In this document: in pieces, positions 48,386-60,388 of the stretch
Numbering within the stretch: the first letter of the stretch is position 1
Layout of the letters: the number at the start of each line of letters is the position of its first letter
Source: Lumbricus rubellus
Lineage: Eukaryota; Annelida; Clitellata; Crassiclitellata; Lumbricidae
Reading direction: 5' to 3'
DNA: 64,000 nucleotides
NCBI GenBank assembly: GCA_945859605.1
Contig: OX243811.1
Span: 55,860,069 to 55,924,068, forward strand
The notes under the pieces: generated by a model
What the model was told of the DNA's origin: nothing
What the model saw: only the letters and a program-made list of their open reading frames with translations
Database searches by the model: none
Translations under genes and position numbers: made by a program

Positions 48386-48502
48386 GGAACTTCTACAGCG
48401 CCAACAAGCCAAGTCGCTGGAGCCAGCTTATCCGCTGGGGCTCAATGATCAATCAAAACAAAGTCGATTGGTATCGGTGAAGATCCAGAGAGTCAGGAAG
48501 TT

Positions 48503-51500
48503 ATGCACCCGAGGTTCATGACTTTTGGCGATAGAACATTAGTCAGACTTGCCGATGCACCAATACTGCGGAACGTTGCAAAAGTCCTTAAACGACACGC
48601 AATGACTGACTTGACAGACCATGTTTTGATAGACACCCGAATGGTTTCCTATTTGCTCATGTGTGTTACCTTTGTTGTACGAATTTTAGAGCATACTTTG
48701 TTTTGGTTGAAGACACTCAAAACAAGGATGGAACAAATTGATTGTAAATCCGACAGTTCTGACTCTTCAAATGACCTTGATGAACCTGCAAATGGTAGGA
48801 AGTTCTAAATTGTTTGAGGGGCTTTGGTTGTGTTAAGCATCCTTACGCAACACAGTGTCTGCTGTCTTGGTCTGGTTTATCATCAGTTGACACTGGTAGC
48901 TTAGTTCTTGGCTGTGGCATTTAATGGTGTTTCTGCAGATGCTGGTCATCACTATATGTTTCTATAGATAGATGTTCTTTTTGGTTATGTCAGGAAACTT
49001 TTGTATATGTATGAAGTCCTCAGCTGTTCATGCGTGAGTCGCATACTGAACCACAGGGGTGTTTTGCAAGAGCTTTGTTGAAACCTGTTTTTTTTAGCAG
49101 AGAACATACCCCTACACCTCCCGCCCCACAATTAAACTTATCGTTGTGTCTTGTGTCTGTCAGGGTTGCATAGAAATGACTATCAATTGATAATTGTTGT
49201 TGCACTAGTGATTTGATATTGGTTTATCGTCGATGAGATTGGTTTTTGTGTGTGCAGTGACGTCGACTGCTGGCACAGCCGCATACATTCCAGGTGCTTC
49301 ACTCTCCGATAAGCTTCGTCTGGCAGCAAGCAAGGGTCAGACCGATCGATTGAAGGCCCTCGTTTCACTTGGGGCTTCCTTTGACCCGGACAGAGTAAGC
49401 CCGATAGATCAACTAATCAAATGTGTGAATGCTTCTGAAAACTTATGCATCAACATTTGAAATGCATTTGCACCTGTGAGTAGGTATCTTGAAGAGACGC
49501 TATATAATTTCTCAGATGCCGTGATGCAATTACATTTTGAGGCATGCTATTCAGTATTATATATTGAACTTGCATCATATTTGACTGAAATCCTTATTAG
49601 TTGTTACTACTGATCAGAAATTTATGCCACATTGAATATTTACTTCAATCACACCTTTAGGTAACTAGCAGATGTAAAGACAAGGTGCGCATAAAGGTAG
49701 AGGTAAAAGAGATTACGTTACATAATGCAGCATTTTTTATTGTTGTGTTTTCTTCTAGGAGGGTCGTACAGCTCTTCATTATGCTGCGGTGAATGGATTT
49801 GCAGGCACTGTGTTCTGCCTGATTGCTATGGGGTGCGACATAGATGCTAAAGATAAGGTAAAGGTCAATCTTTGATAGTAATTTTGGCAGGTTTTTAACA
49901 TATAACTTTCACTTTTTATTGTTTTCATGAGAGGTATTTTTAACTGTTTAGTTTCTATTATATATGCAGCTTGCTTATCACGGTAGTTTAATATTTGTTA
50001 TTGCTAAATCTTAATTTTGTATCGTCACGACATGTAATGCACACTGTATCAGCTGATGGCTCACTAAACCAAAGCAATATTTATAAGGTTATATTCTTTC
50101 AGAAGAAGAGTTTAGCTGATAGGATATGTAACTAACAAGAGCATGGGTTGCACCATGAGGTTAGAGGTTGCCAATTAGGTCAAAGGTGCTTCAAGTAAAG
50201 TAGCTGGGACCATGTAATGTTGATGGTGTGTGACTTCATACATAGTCCTATTATAACCTTGGTTTAATTTGCTAGAAAGACAGGCTAAAGATTACTGTGT
50301 TTCATTTTCAAATTAAAGTTCAGAGGAAGCAATATTTCAACATTTTTAGTGATACTGCAATTTTTTATGTTTAATACATGATGCATTTTTCCATGCAGCT
50401 CGGATACACTCCTATGCATCGTGCCGCAGCTCAAGGTCATTTGGAGGTTATCAAGGTTTTAACTGAGCAGGGATGTTGGATAGACAGTCAAGATGAATCG
50501 GTGAGAGCCTTTTCATGCATGGCTATTTCTTTTAGTGAATGTTGAAAAAAAATTAAAATAGATTAGTGCCTATAAGAGACTTTGAAAAGCTACACAAAAG
50601 TCTAAATTAAATTGGAAGCTGTGCTGATTACAACTCATTTATTACAAGTTCTGTAGCTTGTTCAACATGCTTGTTCAATGATGAACATATGGATGATAAG
50701 ATTAGATAAAATGCAAAAGACTGATATTGTGACTCACATGCTTTCTCTTACTCTGGATTTATGGAAAGAGGGAATGAAGTGCCAAAGTATGATATATTGT
50801 TGTTATTATTAGTACGATAATTTTTTATATATAGTGCCTGTTCAAGGGAACTACTCAGTTAATGGTGGATTTTGCATTAAAATTTAATGTATGCAGAAAC
50901 CGACCGAGATAGCACAGGTTCAAAATTGTTTGTAGAACGAACGTTTTAAGATATCAATTGCTCATCATCAAGACCTATGTGAGAAGTATTTCTTCTAATC
51001 ATTCGCTCGTTAAATAAAATGATGTGATTCCAAAAGAAGATGACCAAGTTATAATCTTTTTTCTGAAAGCATTATGAAAATTGTTTCCATTTCTAAATTG
51101 CTACAGAATGGAAACACGGCCCTTCACGAAGCTGCATGGAATGGCTACAGTCATACGCTGCAGATTCTAATCATGCGAGGAGCAGATGTTCAACTCCTCA
51201 ACAAGGTGATTACGAGTTTATTGTAAATAGACTCAAACATTTTGGAAATGTAGAGAGAAATCCAGTTTGACAGGATTTTACGCAATGCGCTGCATGTGAA
51301 ATTCATAGGTAATACAAGCCATGGCAGACCAAGACTGCACTGGATAGATATAATATAATATTAAGGACTGAACATCAACTGATCTGATGGGCTACAGGGA
51401 GCAATGGACTTAGCAAATGGTTGCTCAAAACAATGGAGATCATCTTTTGTACCCATTGCTGCCACTGACAAATGGCTGCCATTTTGAACCAATGTTGATA

Positions 51501-54500
51501 AAAGACGGACTAAATAAAAATGACAAAATGCTTTAAACCGCTTGAGGTCTGACTGGTGAAATCTAAACATATCTAATTTTGACTTCTGTCTATGGCTTCG
51601 TGTTTGTTGGCAAGTTAGCAATAATTAATTTGCCATCTTTGGTTAATTAATTAGTTAATACGATTGTCAGTGTTTTCGATGATGCATAAAGCAACTTATT
51701 AAAATTGCCATGGTTAATTAATAATTATGGTTCACTGTTGCTGACTTATTGGCCACATTTTTATAAAAAGAGTCTTGTTGAGAGGGTACAACTGACGCTA
51801 ATGCTCTTGGCAGCAATATGTTAATATTTTGGATTATATGTGACTAGTGTGACCTGGTGGCAGACCGGTAACGCGTCCACTCACGGAGTGGGCGTTTGCT
51901 GGTTCGACTCCGGGTAACGACCTTGGGCAAGTTGTTTGCGCACACGTGCCTGAGTCGTGCCTCTGTCACCAAGCAGTATAATTTGGAAAAGGAGATGAGC
52001 GCCTCCCTATGTTCCTCATGGAACGGGATAGGACTTTACTTACTTTTTTATGTGACTAATGAATTATGTCTTCATTAAGTAGTAGAAGTGTTTTGTTGTG
52101 TAAGGCATTGCATGTATCTGATCCTAACATGTTTGGTTGTTCAATGGTGGTTCAGGCTGGGTTTTCTGCTCTGCACATGGCTGCTCAGAATGGTCACAAC
52201 AACTGCGCTCGCATTCTACTGTACGCTGGATGTAATCCGCTTAACAAGAACAACGTAAGCAGAAACTCATTTGCATTTATGTAGTTTACCAACTCTCATA
52301 TTGTATCTTAATATCCAAGATGGTTTTTGCTGATGACATGTATGTCTGCAGATATTTCTTAAAGGATAGTAAAAAATGCAGTGGTAATGGTAAAATAAAT
52401 TTTGTAGCAAGAACTCCTCAATGCTAAGCAGGAATTTAAAAAAACATTTGGGTATCTTACATAGCACTGTCTATAGGTGATTTTCTCAGGTTCATTTCAT
52501 GTATCATTAGAGCTGAAAAATTTGTTAGAAACCAAATAGCAGTGGTTTTAAAATAGTTGTAAATTTTCCAGTGCGCCTCTTGCCCTTTGCATTTACACAC
52601 ATGGTTGCATTGTGATTTTCATGGGGACTATTCATCATCATTGTAATCTCTTATTATAATAACTGAATTGTTTCATATAGGCTACAAATCTTTTCCATGT
52701 TTTTGTGAAAGATCGTGTGTAATTTGCTTTTGTGGCCAAAACATTTGAGAATTGTCAGCGATTTTATGTTGACATTATTATGTGTTTTATCTATGTGCAG
52801 TATGGAGACACTGCGTTGCACACAGCCGCCCGATACGGCCATGCGGGAATAGCACGCATTCTGATCAGCGCCAGATGTAACATCAATGACCAGAACAAGG
52901 TTTGAATGAAACAGTAGCATCACTTAAACAGTTATACTTAAAAGAAGAGTTGCATGGGAAAATTCAACAGTCAGCTTACTTTACCATAAACCCAGAAGTT
53001 GAGGTTTCACATTCATACCTGGATAAAAAGATATTTAAAAATTTTCTTGTGCAAGTAGTTTTGTGATTTGTTTTAAAAAGTGAGTCTGGGGTCTGGATGG
53101 TTTTGATACTTAGAAGTTCCGGTGGCAAATGAGAAAAAAACTACCTCCTTTTTCTGAAAATAAAATTGCATACATTTTTTAATGTGGGTGAACTATTAGC
53201 TGAAGTGACTTCTTTGACGATTTATTGCCTAACTTTAGATAATTTAATGAGGGATAACAACTTCATTGAATAGAGGTGTAATGCTGTAGGATTATTGTGT
53301 AATTCAAATAAATGTTTGCCTGCTGCATCCTGCCAATGAGCTTGTGTAGAGGCATGCATACCAAATTTAAGTAGTATAAAACATTTAGTATGGTATATAC
53401 AACTGCTTCATCGACTTCCAAAAAGCTTTTGATAGCATCGACCAGAGTGTAACGTGGGCGGCCATGGACTCATATGGAGTAGACAACAAGCTGGTGCGTT
53501 TACTAAGAGAAGTTAATAGCAATGCAAAGGCGGTGGTAAGGGTGTGCGGAGAGATTGGCCCATGGTTCAGCATCGGCAGGGGCACAAGACAGGGTGACCC
53601 GATATCACCAGACATATTCATTACTCTCTTGGAAAGAATACTAGACAAGACCAGGGAGGAAGAAGGAGGAGTAAAGATCAGCGGAGAGAATATCAACAAT
53701 CTATGTTTTGCGGACGACATCGACCTGATAGACGATGACATCCGGAGGTTGGAGAGCACAGCTCAGAAGTTAAGTGATGAAGGAAAAAGGTATGGCCTTG
53801 ACATGAATTTTGAGAAGACCAAAACGATGGTGTTTGGAGCAAAGGAACTGTCTAAGAAGATGGAAATAGATGGAAACCAGATAGAAAACGTGGAAAAATT
53901 CACATACTTAGGATGCATCAAAACACACGACTTAGACAACAAGAAAGAAGTATGGGCGAGAATCGCGAAAGCAATGACAGCACTAAAGGCATTGGATAAA
54001 ATCTGGAAGAGCAAATCCATACATCTACAAACAAAGTTAAAAGTACTGAGAACCTGTGTATTCAGCAGTATGATGTATGGATGCGAGGCCTGGACAGTAA
54101 CCAAAGAAATGGAGTCAAAGATATTAGCCTTCGAGAGGAAATGCTACAGACGATTGTTGAGAGTTGGATGGATGCAGAAGATGAAAAACTCAGAACTGTA
54201 TGAGCAAATAGAAGCCACAGAAAATCTTATGCAGATATTAATAACCAGGAAGCTGGAGCTATTTGGTCACATATGTAGAATGAATGAGGACAGAAAAATA
54301 AAGAGGGTGATGTTCGGAAGAATGGAGGGTACCAACAGAAGAGGTAGACCACACAAGGAATGGCTGGACAACATAACCGACTGGTGCGGAGCGCCAATAC
54401 AAGACCTGACACATGCGGCGATGGAACGACAAAAATGGCGAGGAATAATGAGGATGGCAGCGGGCACCTACGGGCACTGGTCCCTCGGTTCTTGATGATG

Positions 54501-57500
54501 GTGATGATGATGGTATGTTCATTTCTGAATTTGGAATCGTATGTTTGTATACATGGAATAACAATTTCTGTACATAGCAATTTGAAAGTGATTGAATATT
54601 GTAGAATTTTCTGTGTTGTTTCCTTATGGCATATTTTGCTGCTGTTGAGTATGGTCTTATGATAAACTTGTCTTGGTTGATCATTTACTGGACCCCTGTT
54701 CTAAACTTCTTTTCACACTAGTTGGCCTTTTACCTTGCATTTTGCCTTGAGAATGAATGTGACCCTTTCTGCCTCAATGATTTTCTTTTGATATTCAGCA
54801 CCTACAGAACATTTCTTTCCTCCACATTATGTGTTTTCAGACATGTGGAGTGCACAATTTTATATCTGTTATAGAATGCAGATACTGCGCTTCACATCGC
54901 TGCAGCTCTGAAACGTCGAAAGATTACGAAGTTGCTGGTTGAAGCCGGTATAATGACAACGATACAAAATCGGGTTAGAATGAAAAGTAGAAATATTATT
55001 ACCAATTTATTGCAAAACTAAAGTAATTACATATATACTTATTTGTTGAATTTGAAAAGTGCAAGTCTTTGAATGTAAACACATAATTATGTGATTCATT
55101 TTCACACAACCAGTTCTATGTCAGATCTGACTGGGTTTTTTTGTGCGGATGGGTCACGTATGAGGTCAAACAAGCAACTTAAATATCTGAGCAATTGAAT
55201 GAAAAATATTCTACACATTGAGTTATTATAAAAAAATAACTGGAATTTAACTTGTAATCCAAACATTAATACCTTTAGGGTCAAGTACAATTTAATGATA
55301 GCTTAAGTTATTATTTATTATGTTAATATTCCTTAACGAATGTAAAGTATAGCTAATTATCAAACATTGGAATAACAGTTGTGATTTATTCTATTTTGTG
55401 CCATCCATATAGGTGTTTAACATAACATTGGTTTTTTTATGTTAGCAAGGTGAGACAGCGTTAGATGTTGCACAGCGGAAAGAACTTACCGACATTGTTC
55501 AGCTCCTTACCTCACTGACCAAGGTAAACATATAATTTCTTAATGTTTCAACTTTTACACTGAACCACTAGCAGTACTACTTCTTAGACACTGAAATTTT
55601 ATCGTTGCATGTGTTGAATTGCCAGGCTGCCAGCATTGAACACTACAGTTATAAGGCAAACATTCAGATAATGGGATTTAATTTTGATTTTACTAGTTAG
55701 AGGTCCATTCTGGATGAATCAATATCATGTCAACTGAGATGGTTTTTTACTGGGAATTAATTAATTTTTTGTAGCATAAGCAGCCGCCACCAGAGCTGAA
55801 CTGGATGCCACAGGACACTGGTGGAGTGAAACCCAGTCATCCGCCGGTGCCTGTGATGCCAGTTGTCTGTGAAGTGCCACAACAGGTGGTTGTTGCAGAT
55901 GAAGAAGGGAAGAAGAAAAAGCGTGGATTCTTCTTCAAAAAGAAGAAAAAGACAAAAGTAATTGTTGTGTCTTTCATACCTTTAGGCTGGGTAAATTAAA
56001 ATTATTCCTAGCTGTCAGCATCAATTCTGGTCCGTAGGGTGATGGGCCTCAGGCAATTCAAGTAATCTCACAACTTCACAACATTATAAGCCAAGATCAC
56101 AGAAAATTACCTTCAGTAACTCACATTTGTAAACATGGCGCAGAAAGACCAAGAGGCTCGTGCCAATGGTTACTAAGCAAATCGATTCCTATAAATGTAC
56201 CAACCATGACTTCTTTGCAGTGCCATGGAAGTTTTGGCAGGTACAAACTTTTTTAAAGCAGACTGGATGATCTGGAGTTTTCCATTTGCATAGCATTACT
56301 TGTCGTGTTCTTTTTTTAGGAGAAAGATCGTTCTGCAGATTCTGGAAGCATTGATGCTGCACCTGCTGCTGCTGCTGTGCTTCCAGCTGGTGCCATTCCT
56401 CAAAAGATGACATCTCAGCTTCCTTCTCCTGAGGAGCTAATGCAGGGATTCCAGAAGCACCAGGCACAGAAGCTACAGGTCGCCGCGTCACACTGGCCGT
56501 TACCTCCATCTGCTGGTGTCTGTCCAGTCAACAACTATGACGGATCACGTGCAGGCGTCCAGTGTTACATGGATCTTGCTGGCAACATTCGACAGGTTAA
56601 TTATTAAGCGCAGACTACTTTCTACTCTACATTCAGTATTTGCTATTTTGTGTATATTTGTGTGTGCTTGGTTCTTACATACATGTAGTACGCTTTGAAC
56701 TTCTTACATAAACAATGTAGATCCAGTGGTAGACAATATGACATTGGACCAATTTGATTTTAAAAGTGGCTGAAAGTCTTGGCATAAGTTAGTTTAAAAC
56801 AGGTCTATGACTTGAACTGTTTATTGAGAGAATTCTGGGTTTCATTTCTAGTTCTTGTAGAAGGAATGTGCACTTGTGCAGTCCTGAGTTAATCTGTATG
56901 GCTGAATATATATTGAATGGTACATATCAGTATGTAATTTTTTACTTGTTTATAGGGACCTTCTGGTTACGGCCCCATTTGTTCATGTCCACATCCAATG
57001 GATCAGCTGAACCAAGACAGACCCATCAACCCTCCTGGTCTTGTAGGAATGATGATTTCCGACCAAATAGAGACTGCCAACCGGCGCATGCTGCAGCAGG
57101 CCACTGCAGCAGATGTAGAGCGCTGCTTCCAAGACCGCAACTTCCACTTTGATGAGGTCGCATCGCTGGAGCAAAGAGTCAGAAAACAGTTCAACATGCA
57201 GAAGGGTTTGACCAACAACGCTCCGCCCGTACAACGGTTTGACCACAACCTCGCCTCACATATCTGCCACTGCGAATGGTGTCAGGGCCAAACGAATGGG
57301 CGACCCTATTGCCATGGAGACGAGCTGATGAATCACCACCACCACCGAGGGAAAGGTGTTCCCGACACTCCACCGCCTGGCAAAATGTACAAATCGAAAT
57401 CGGATGAAACGCTATCGACCATCTCAAGTCATGCAAATCGACGGCAGTGGCAGTTAGGAGCGAAGGACCACGACAACCCAGACACGAGACTGAAGCATCA

Positions 57501-57759
57501 TCACAGGCGACCAAGGGAAAGGCGAGACAAAAGACAGGAGGCGGGCAAGAAATTAGAAACTGCTAATGGACGGTCAGTTCGGGCAAAAACGCCGGAAGTT
57601 TATCTGGATGACCACCGAGAGCTTCAAAATGACAGTGTACCACCGCTTGTTGTTCCTGCTAATGTACGACAGTGGTTGATCAAACAAGGGGAACTTGATA
57701 AGAATGCAAGGTTAACTAATCCAAATAAAATTAAATACACAGAAGTCTATGATCTGTGA
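48503..57759 (+). CDS. ANKRD6: ANKRD6/diversin-like ankyrin-repeat protein
   Basis: Diversin modulates Wnt signalling and planar cell polarity in vertebrates. Twelve in-phase exons give 788 aa (human 727): 48503-48794, 49258-49394, 49759-49857, 50399-50500, 51107-51205, 52156-52254, 52801-52899, 54875-54973, 55446-55523, 55775-55957, 56320-56595, 56956-57759. Ankyrin repeats fill about residues 115-368. Exons 3-8 are one-repeat modules of 33-34 codons, phase 0 at both ends. Repeats such as NGNTALHEAAWNGYSHTLQI and NADTALHIAAALKRRKITKL match human ANKRD6 repeats in order. A polybasic KKKKRGFFFKKKKK follows (about 414-427). YMDLAGNIRQGPSGYGPICS resembles the human segment after its linker. A Cys/His cluster lies near 623-641. 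Exon 1 adds an N-terminus absent from human ANKRD6 as I recall it. Its ATG is the first after an in-frame stop at 48446. Orthology is likely, not proven. Confidence 0.88.
51240..51480 (+). mobile_element. Non-LTR retrotransposon remnant (ANKRD6-like intron 5)
   Basis: Broken translation, with stops read through, resembles RILRNALHVKFIGNTSHGRP then RLHWIDII, the C-terminal end of RTE-like ORFs. Very degraded. Confidence 0.5.
51850..52048 (+). mobile_element. tRNA-derived SINE (199 bp) with 13-bp target duplication
   Basis: TATGTGACTAGTG at 51837-51849 and TATGTGACTAATG at 52049-52061 flank it (12 of 13 identical). The head has A-box TGGCAGACCGG and B-box GGTTCGACTCC, as in RNA polymerase III promoters. 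The tail ends GGACTTTACTTACTTTTTT. It lies in intron 5, about 100 bp before exon 6. Confidence 0.88.
53398..54515 (+). mobile_element. RTE-type LINE, 5'-truncated, reverse-transcriptase 3' half (ANKRD6-like intron 7)
   Basis: An open frame of about 365 codons starts inside the RT domain at 53398 and ends at 54495. Visible RT motifs are FIDFQKAFDSID (motif A), GTRQGDPISP (motif B) and CFADDIDLID (catalytic FADD). After these come SSMMYGCEAWTVTKEMESKI, an FERKCYRRLLRVGW block and GRPHKEWLDNITDWCG. The stop is followed by a TGATGG/TGATGATGA tail. This arrangement and tail fit the RTE clade. The endonuclease and first RT motifs are missing. The uninterrupted frame suggests a recent insertion. Confidence 0.9.
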
Positions 57760-59720
57760 AAAGCAACCTAGTCCAATAACTAAACACTTTTTACGTATGG
57801 TAAGATAGGGCAAACATAAATATAAATATGTTTTGCCTATCTCACTGTTAAAACTGTGCCATCACAATTTTTTTTGGTTAAATGCTGTAGTCAAATTGGC
57901 ATAATACAGGTTCTGTGTTCTAAATCTGCGAAACTTCTGATGAAATTTTAAATATGGCATAGCAGAGATTTACATTTTCGAGCAATTGCCTGTGAAGCAA
58001 GAAGTTTAGTATTGAGTTTCTTATTTATTTGTGTTGTCTTGTGGGTTTTATCGTAAATCCTTTCATAATCTTTGTATAAATATTTTTTGGCTTCAGTGTT
58101 GTTGGTTGTTTCAGCTTTTGCTAAAGTGCTTTTACTTATTGCTATGCATCAGCAAACGTTTTTATATGATTGCCTTAAAAGACCTGCTTAATGTTGTGAG
58201 TTAAGATTTTACATAGATGTGCTGGATCATTCTGAGGGTAGAGAGACTTGGGTAATTGACCTAAGACCTATCTGTTTAAATTATTCTTTGCCAATTAGAA
58301 AGTTGATTATTATCAGCCTTTGTTTACAGGTTTCTATTACGGAATTTACAGGATTTGTAACAGTTGTCTCAGAACTTGTTTTTTTATATCTAAGTTTGCT
58401 GTTTGCTTGAAATATGCAGTCGTTGTTTCGACTGCTGAATTAAGTAATCTATGATTGGCTGAACATGGAAGAAGCATTCAATTAGAGGAACTATTACATG
58501 ATTGTTGAATTGCTGGAAAGTTCTCTTAAAATACTGAATGACCAGAACAATGCTTATGGATGATATTATCTGAGTTTAAATTTTATACTGTAAATTATTT
58601 TTTATTGCATTTGCAACGTTATTTTCAAGTTCAGTACAGGTCAGAAACGGTTGCTGAAATATCCACCCCTTTTACTTTTGCCACCCTTTTACTTTGGCCA
58701 CCCTTTGCTTTGTCTCTGTGATCAAGGTAGCGCTCGTCAGTACAAGGGAATTTCCACGCACATCTTCAAATTATATATCGCTGTATTTAAGTACATGTAT
58801 ATCATGTTTACGTGCCTTGTACCATATTGCATTTAAATAATTATGCATTTTATATTGTAACATTATGTGTAATTTAAAACATTACATAAATTTATTAAAT
58901 ATGTTATACATACAAGTTTATTACTACTGTAACAATTCTTCATGTAGCTGTACATATGATTTGTACTTGTACTACAAATAGTTTTAGGGTAAACATTTAA
59001 TTTTAACCAGATTTTGTAGACTTTAAAGCACAAGTAAACACAGAATGCGAACCAGAAACACTTTAGATTCATGACTCCCAGCAATGGAAATGATGCTTAA
59101 CTCAAGCACCTACTACGATCACTTTTGATTGATAACTGGAATTTAAATTGTCATTTAATTCCATTTAGAAGCTGTCTGCAGACTCTAGCTCAGTAAATGC
59201 TGTAACTTCCATGTAAGAGTAGTTTTTTGCAAAATATTATATGTCTGTCATTATAGCCAAGAACCAACAGATAAGACTTTGTGGTTCATGCATATGTTGG
59301 AGTAATATGGTAGATAAACAGGCTGATCCAACAAAGCTGTAATGTTCTGAACTATTAATCAAGTAATTCCCTATGCATTGCCACCAATGCGTCTGACCTC
59401 ATGCACCATCATATGACCAGATTTCTTAGAGTTAATGATCTAATTGTAAACCTGTATGCAACCTCGTCGTTCAAGTGGGGGGGGACATTGTGTCAAAGAC
59501 TGATCGTCAAACTGTAGGTGTATTATAGTGTATACGTATTGTGAAGTACAGCTTTTGCATATCGGTCAACATTTCATTGTCTGGATTTGCATCAAGTTAG
59601 TCACAGGACCAAAATTATGTCGGTTACAACTGATAAAGAATTTAATCTTATGCAAGAATAATTTAATGCTTGAATGCATTGACATTGGAAATGACTAAAT
59701 GTTTATTTCGCACTAAGCGG

Positions 59721-59791
59721 TAATAATAATAATTAGAACAATTTATATGGCGCCGTAACAGTTAATAGGGTACTAGGGCGCCTTACAAAGC
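59721..59791 (-). repeat. SINE-like 3' tail with (AAT)n, reverse orientation
   Basis: Reverse complement of the element tail at 25710-25782: TTGTAAGGCGCCCTAGTACC, ACTGTTACGGCGCCATATAA and then ATT units. Confidence 0.6.
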
Positions 59792-60103
59792 AAGCGATGT
59801 TTTGTTATAATTCATTGTCATTCATTAATTTTCTTCACAAGAGTGTTTCGCATTGGTCTGACACTCATTTCTGATTAATGCCATCAATTGCACGCAACAT
59901 CTGACTATCCCAGAGTTTTGTGATTATTGAATCATCCAAGTAGGGACCATGTCTAAGGACAAAGTGTCTGAAGACTAGTGGAGCTGATGAGGCACTTCAT
60001 TGCCCATAAATCATTAATCATCCGTGGTATTTGTTTACATTTTCTGTGTTTTACACCGTTTTTACATAAAAGATATACTGTTGCAAGTGTGGGTTTTGTA
60101 CTT

Positions 60104-60109
60104 TTTATT
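60104..60109 (-). promoter_or_regulatory. Candidate polyadenylation signal for PHB2
   Basis: AATAAA on the minus strand, about 280 nt after the PHB2 stop codon. Position only. Confidence 0.45.
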
Positions 60110-60388
60110 AATATAAACATGATTTATCCAGTGAATGGCATATCATTATAAAATTCTGATGTACTTAAACCAAAGCAGAGATGACAGAAGTAAATCAAAT
60201 GAAGTTTAGACGTAACAAAAAGAAGTTTCTGTCTACTGTTTCCATTAATAGCTAATGTTTGAACATTACAACTCCTGACGTTTGAAGTTAACCACCAAAG
60301 TACGTCCGCTGCTGACCAACCACTTGAACTAGCACCCGAACTTTGACACCTGGACAAGACTGCTCCTTCTCCTCCTCCGCAGCACTTT

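Larger units (their letters stand above)
46836..48502. other. Divergent intergenic region between CELF and ANKRD6-like genes
   Basis: Expected to hold both promoters. It contains many GGCCTA words (47030-47680), a perfect palindrome (47545-47579) and the telomere-like element at 48133-48385. A minus-strand open frame at 47708-47950 starts MAPRRPRYFRF but has no recognised homology and may be 5' UTR or chance. Confidence 0.55.
57760..60388. other. Convergent gap between ANKRD6-like gene and PHB2
   Basis: AT-rich, without supportable exons. It should contain the 3' UTRs of both genes. The only recognised repeat is the SINE-like tail at 59721-59791. Confidence 0.6.

Noticed and set aside
53385..54684. 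Several minus-strand frames over the LINE
   Set aside because: Antisense shadows of the reverse-transcriptase frame, which alone has catalytic motifs.
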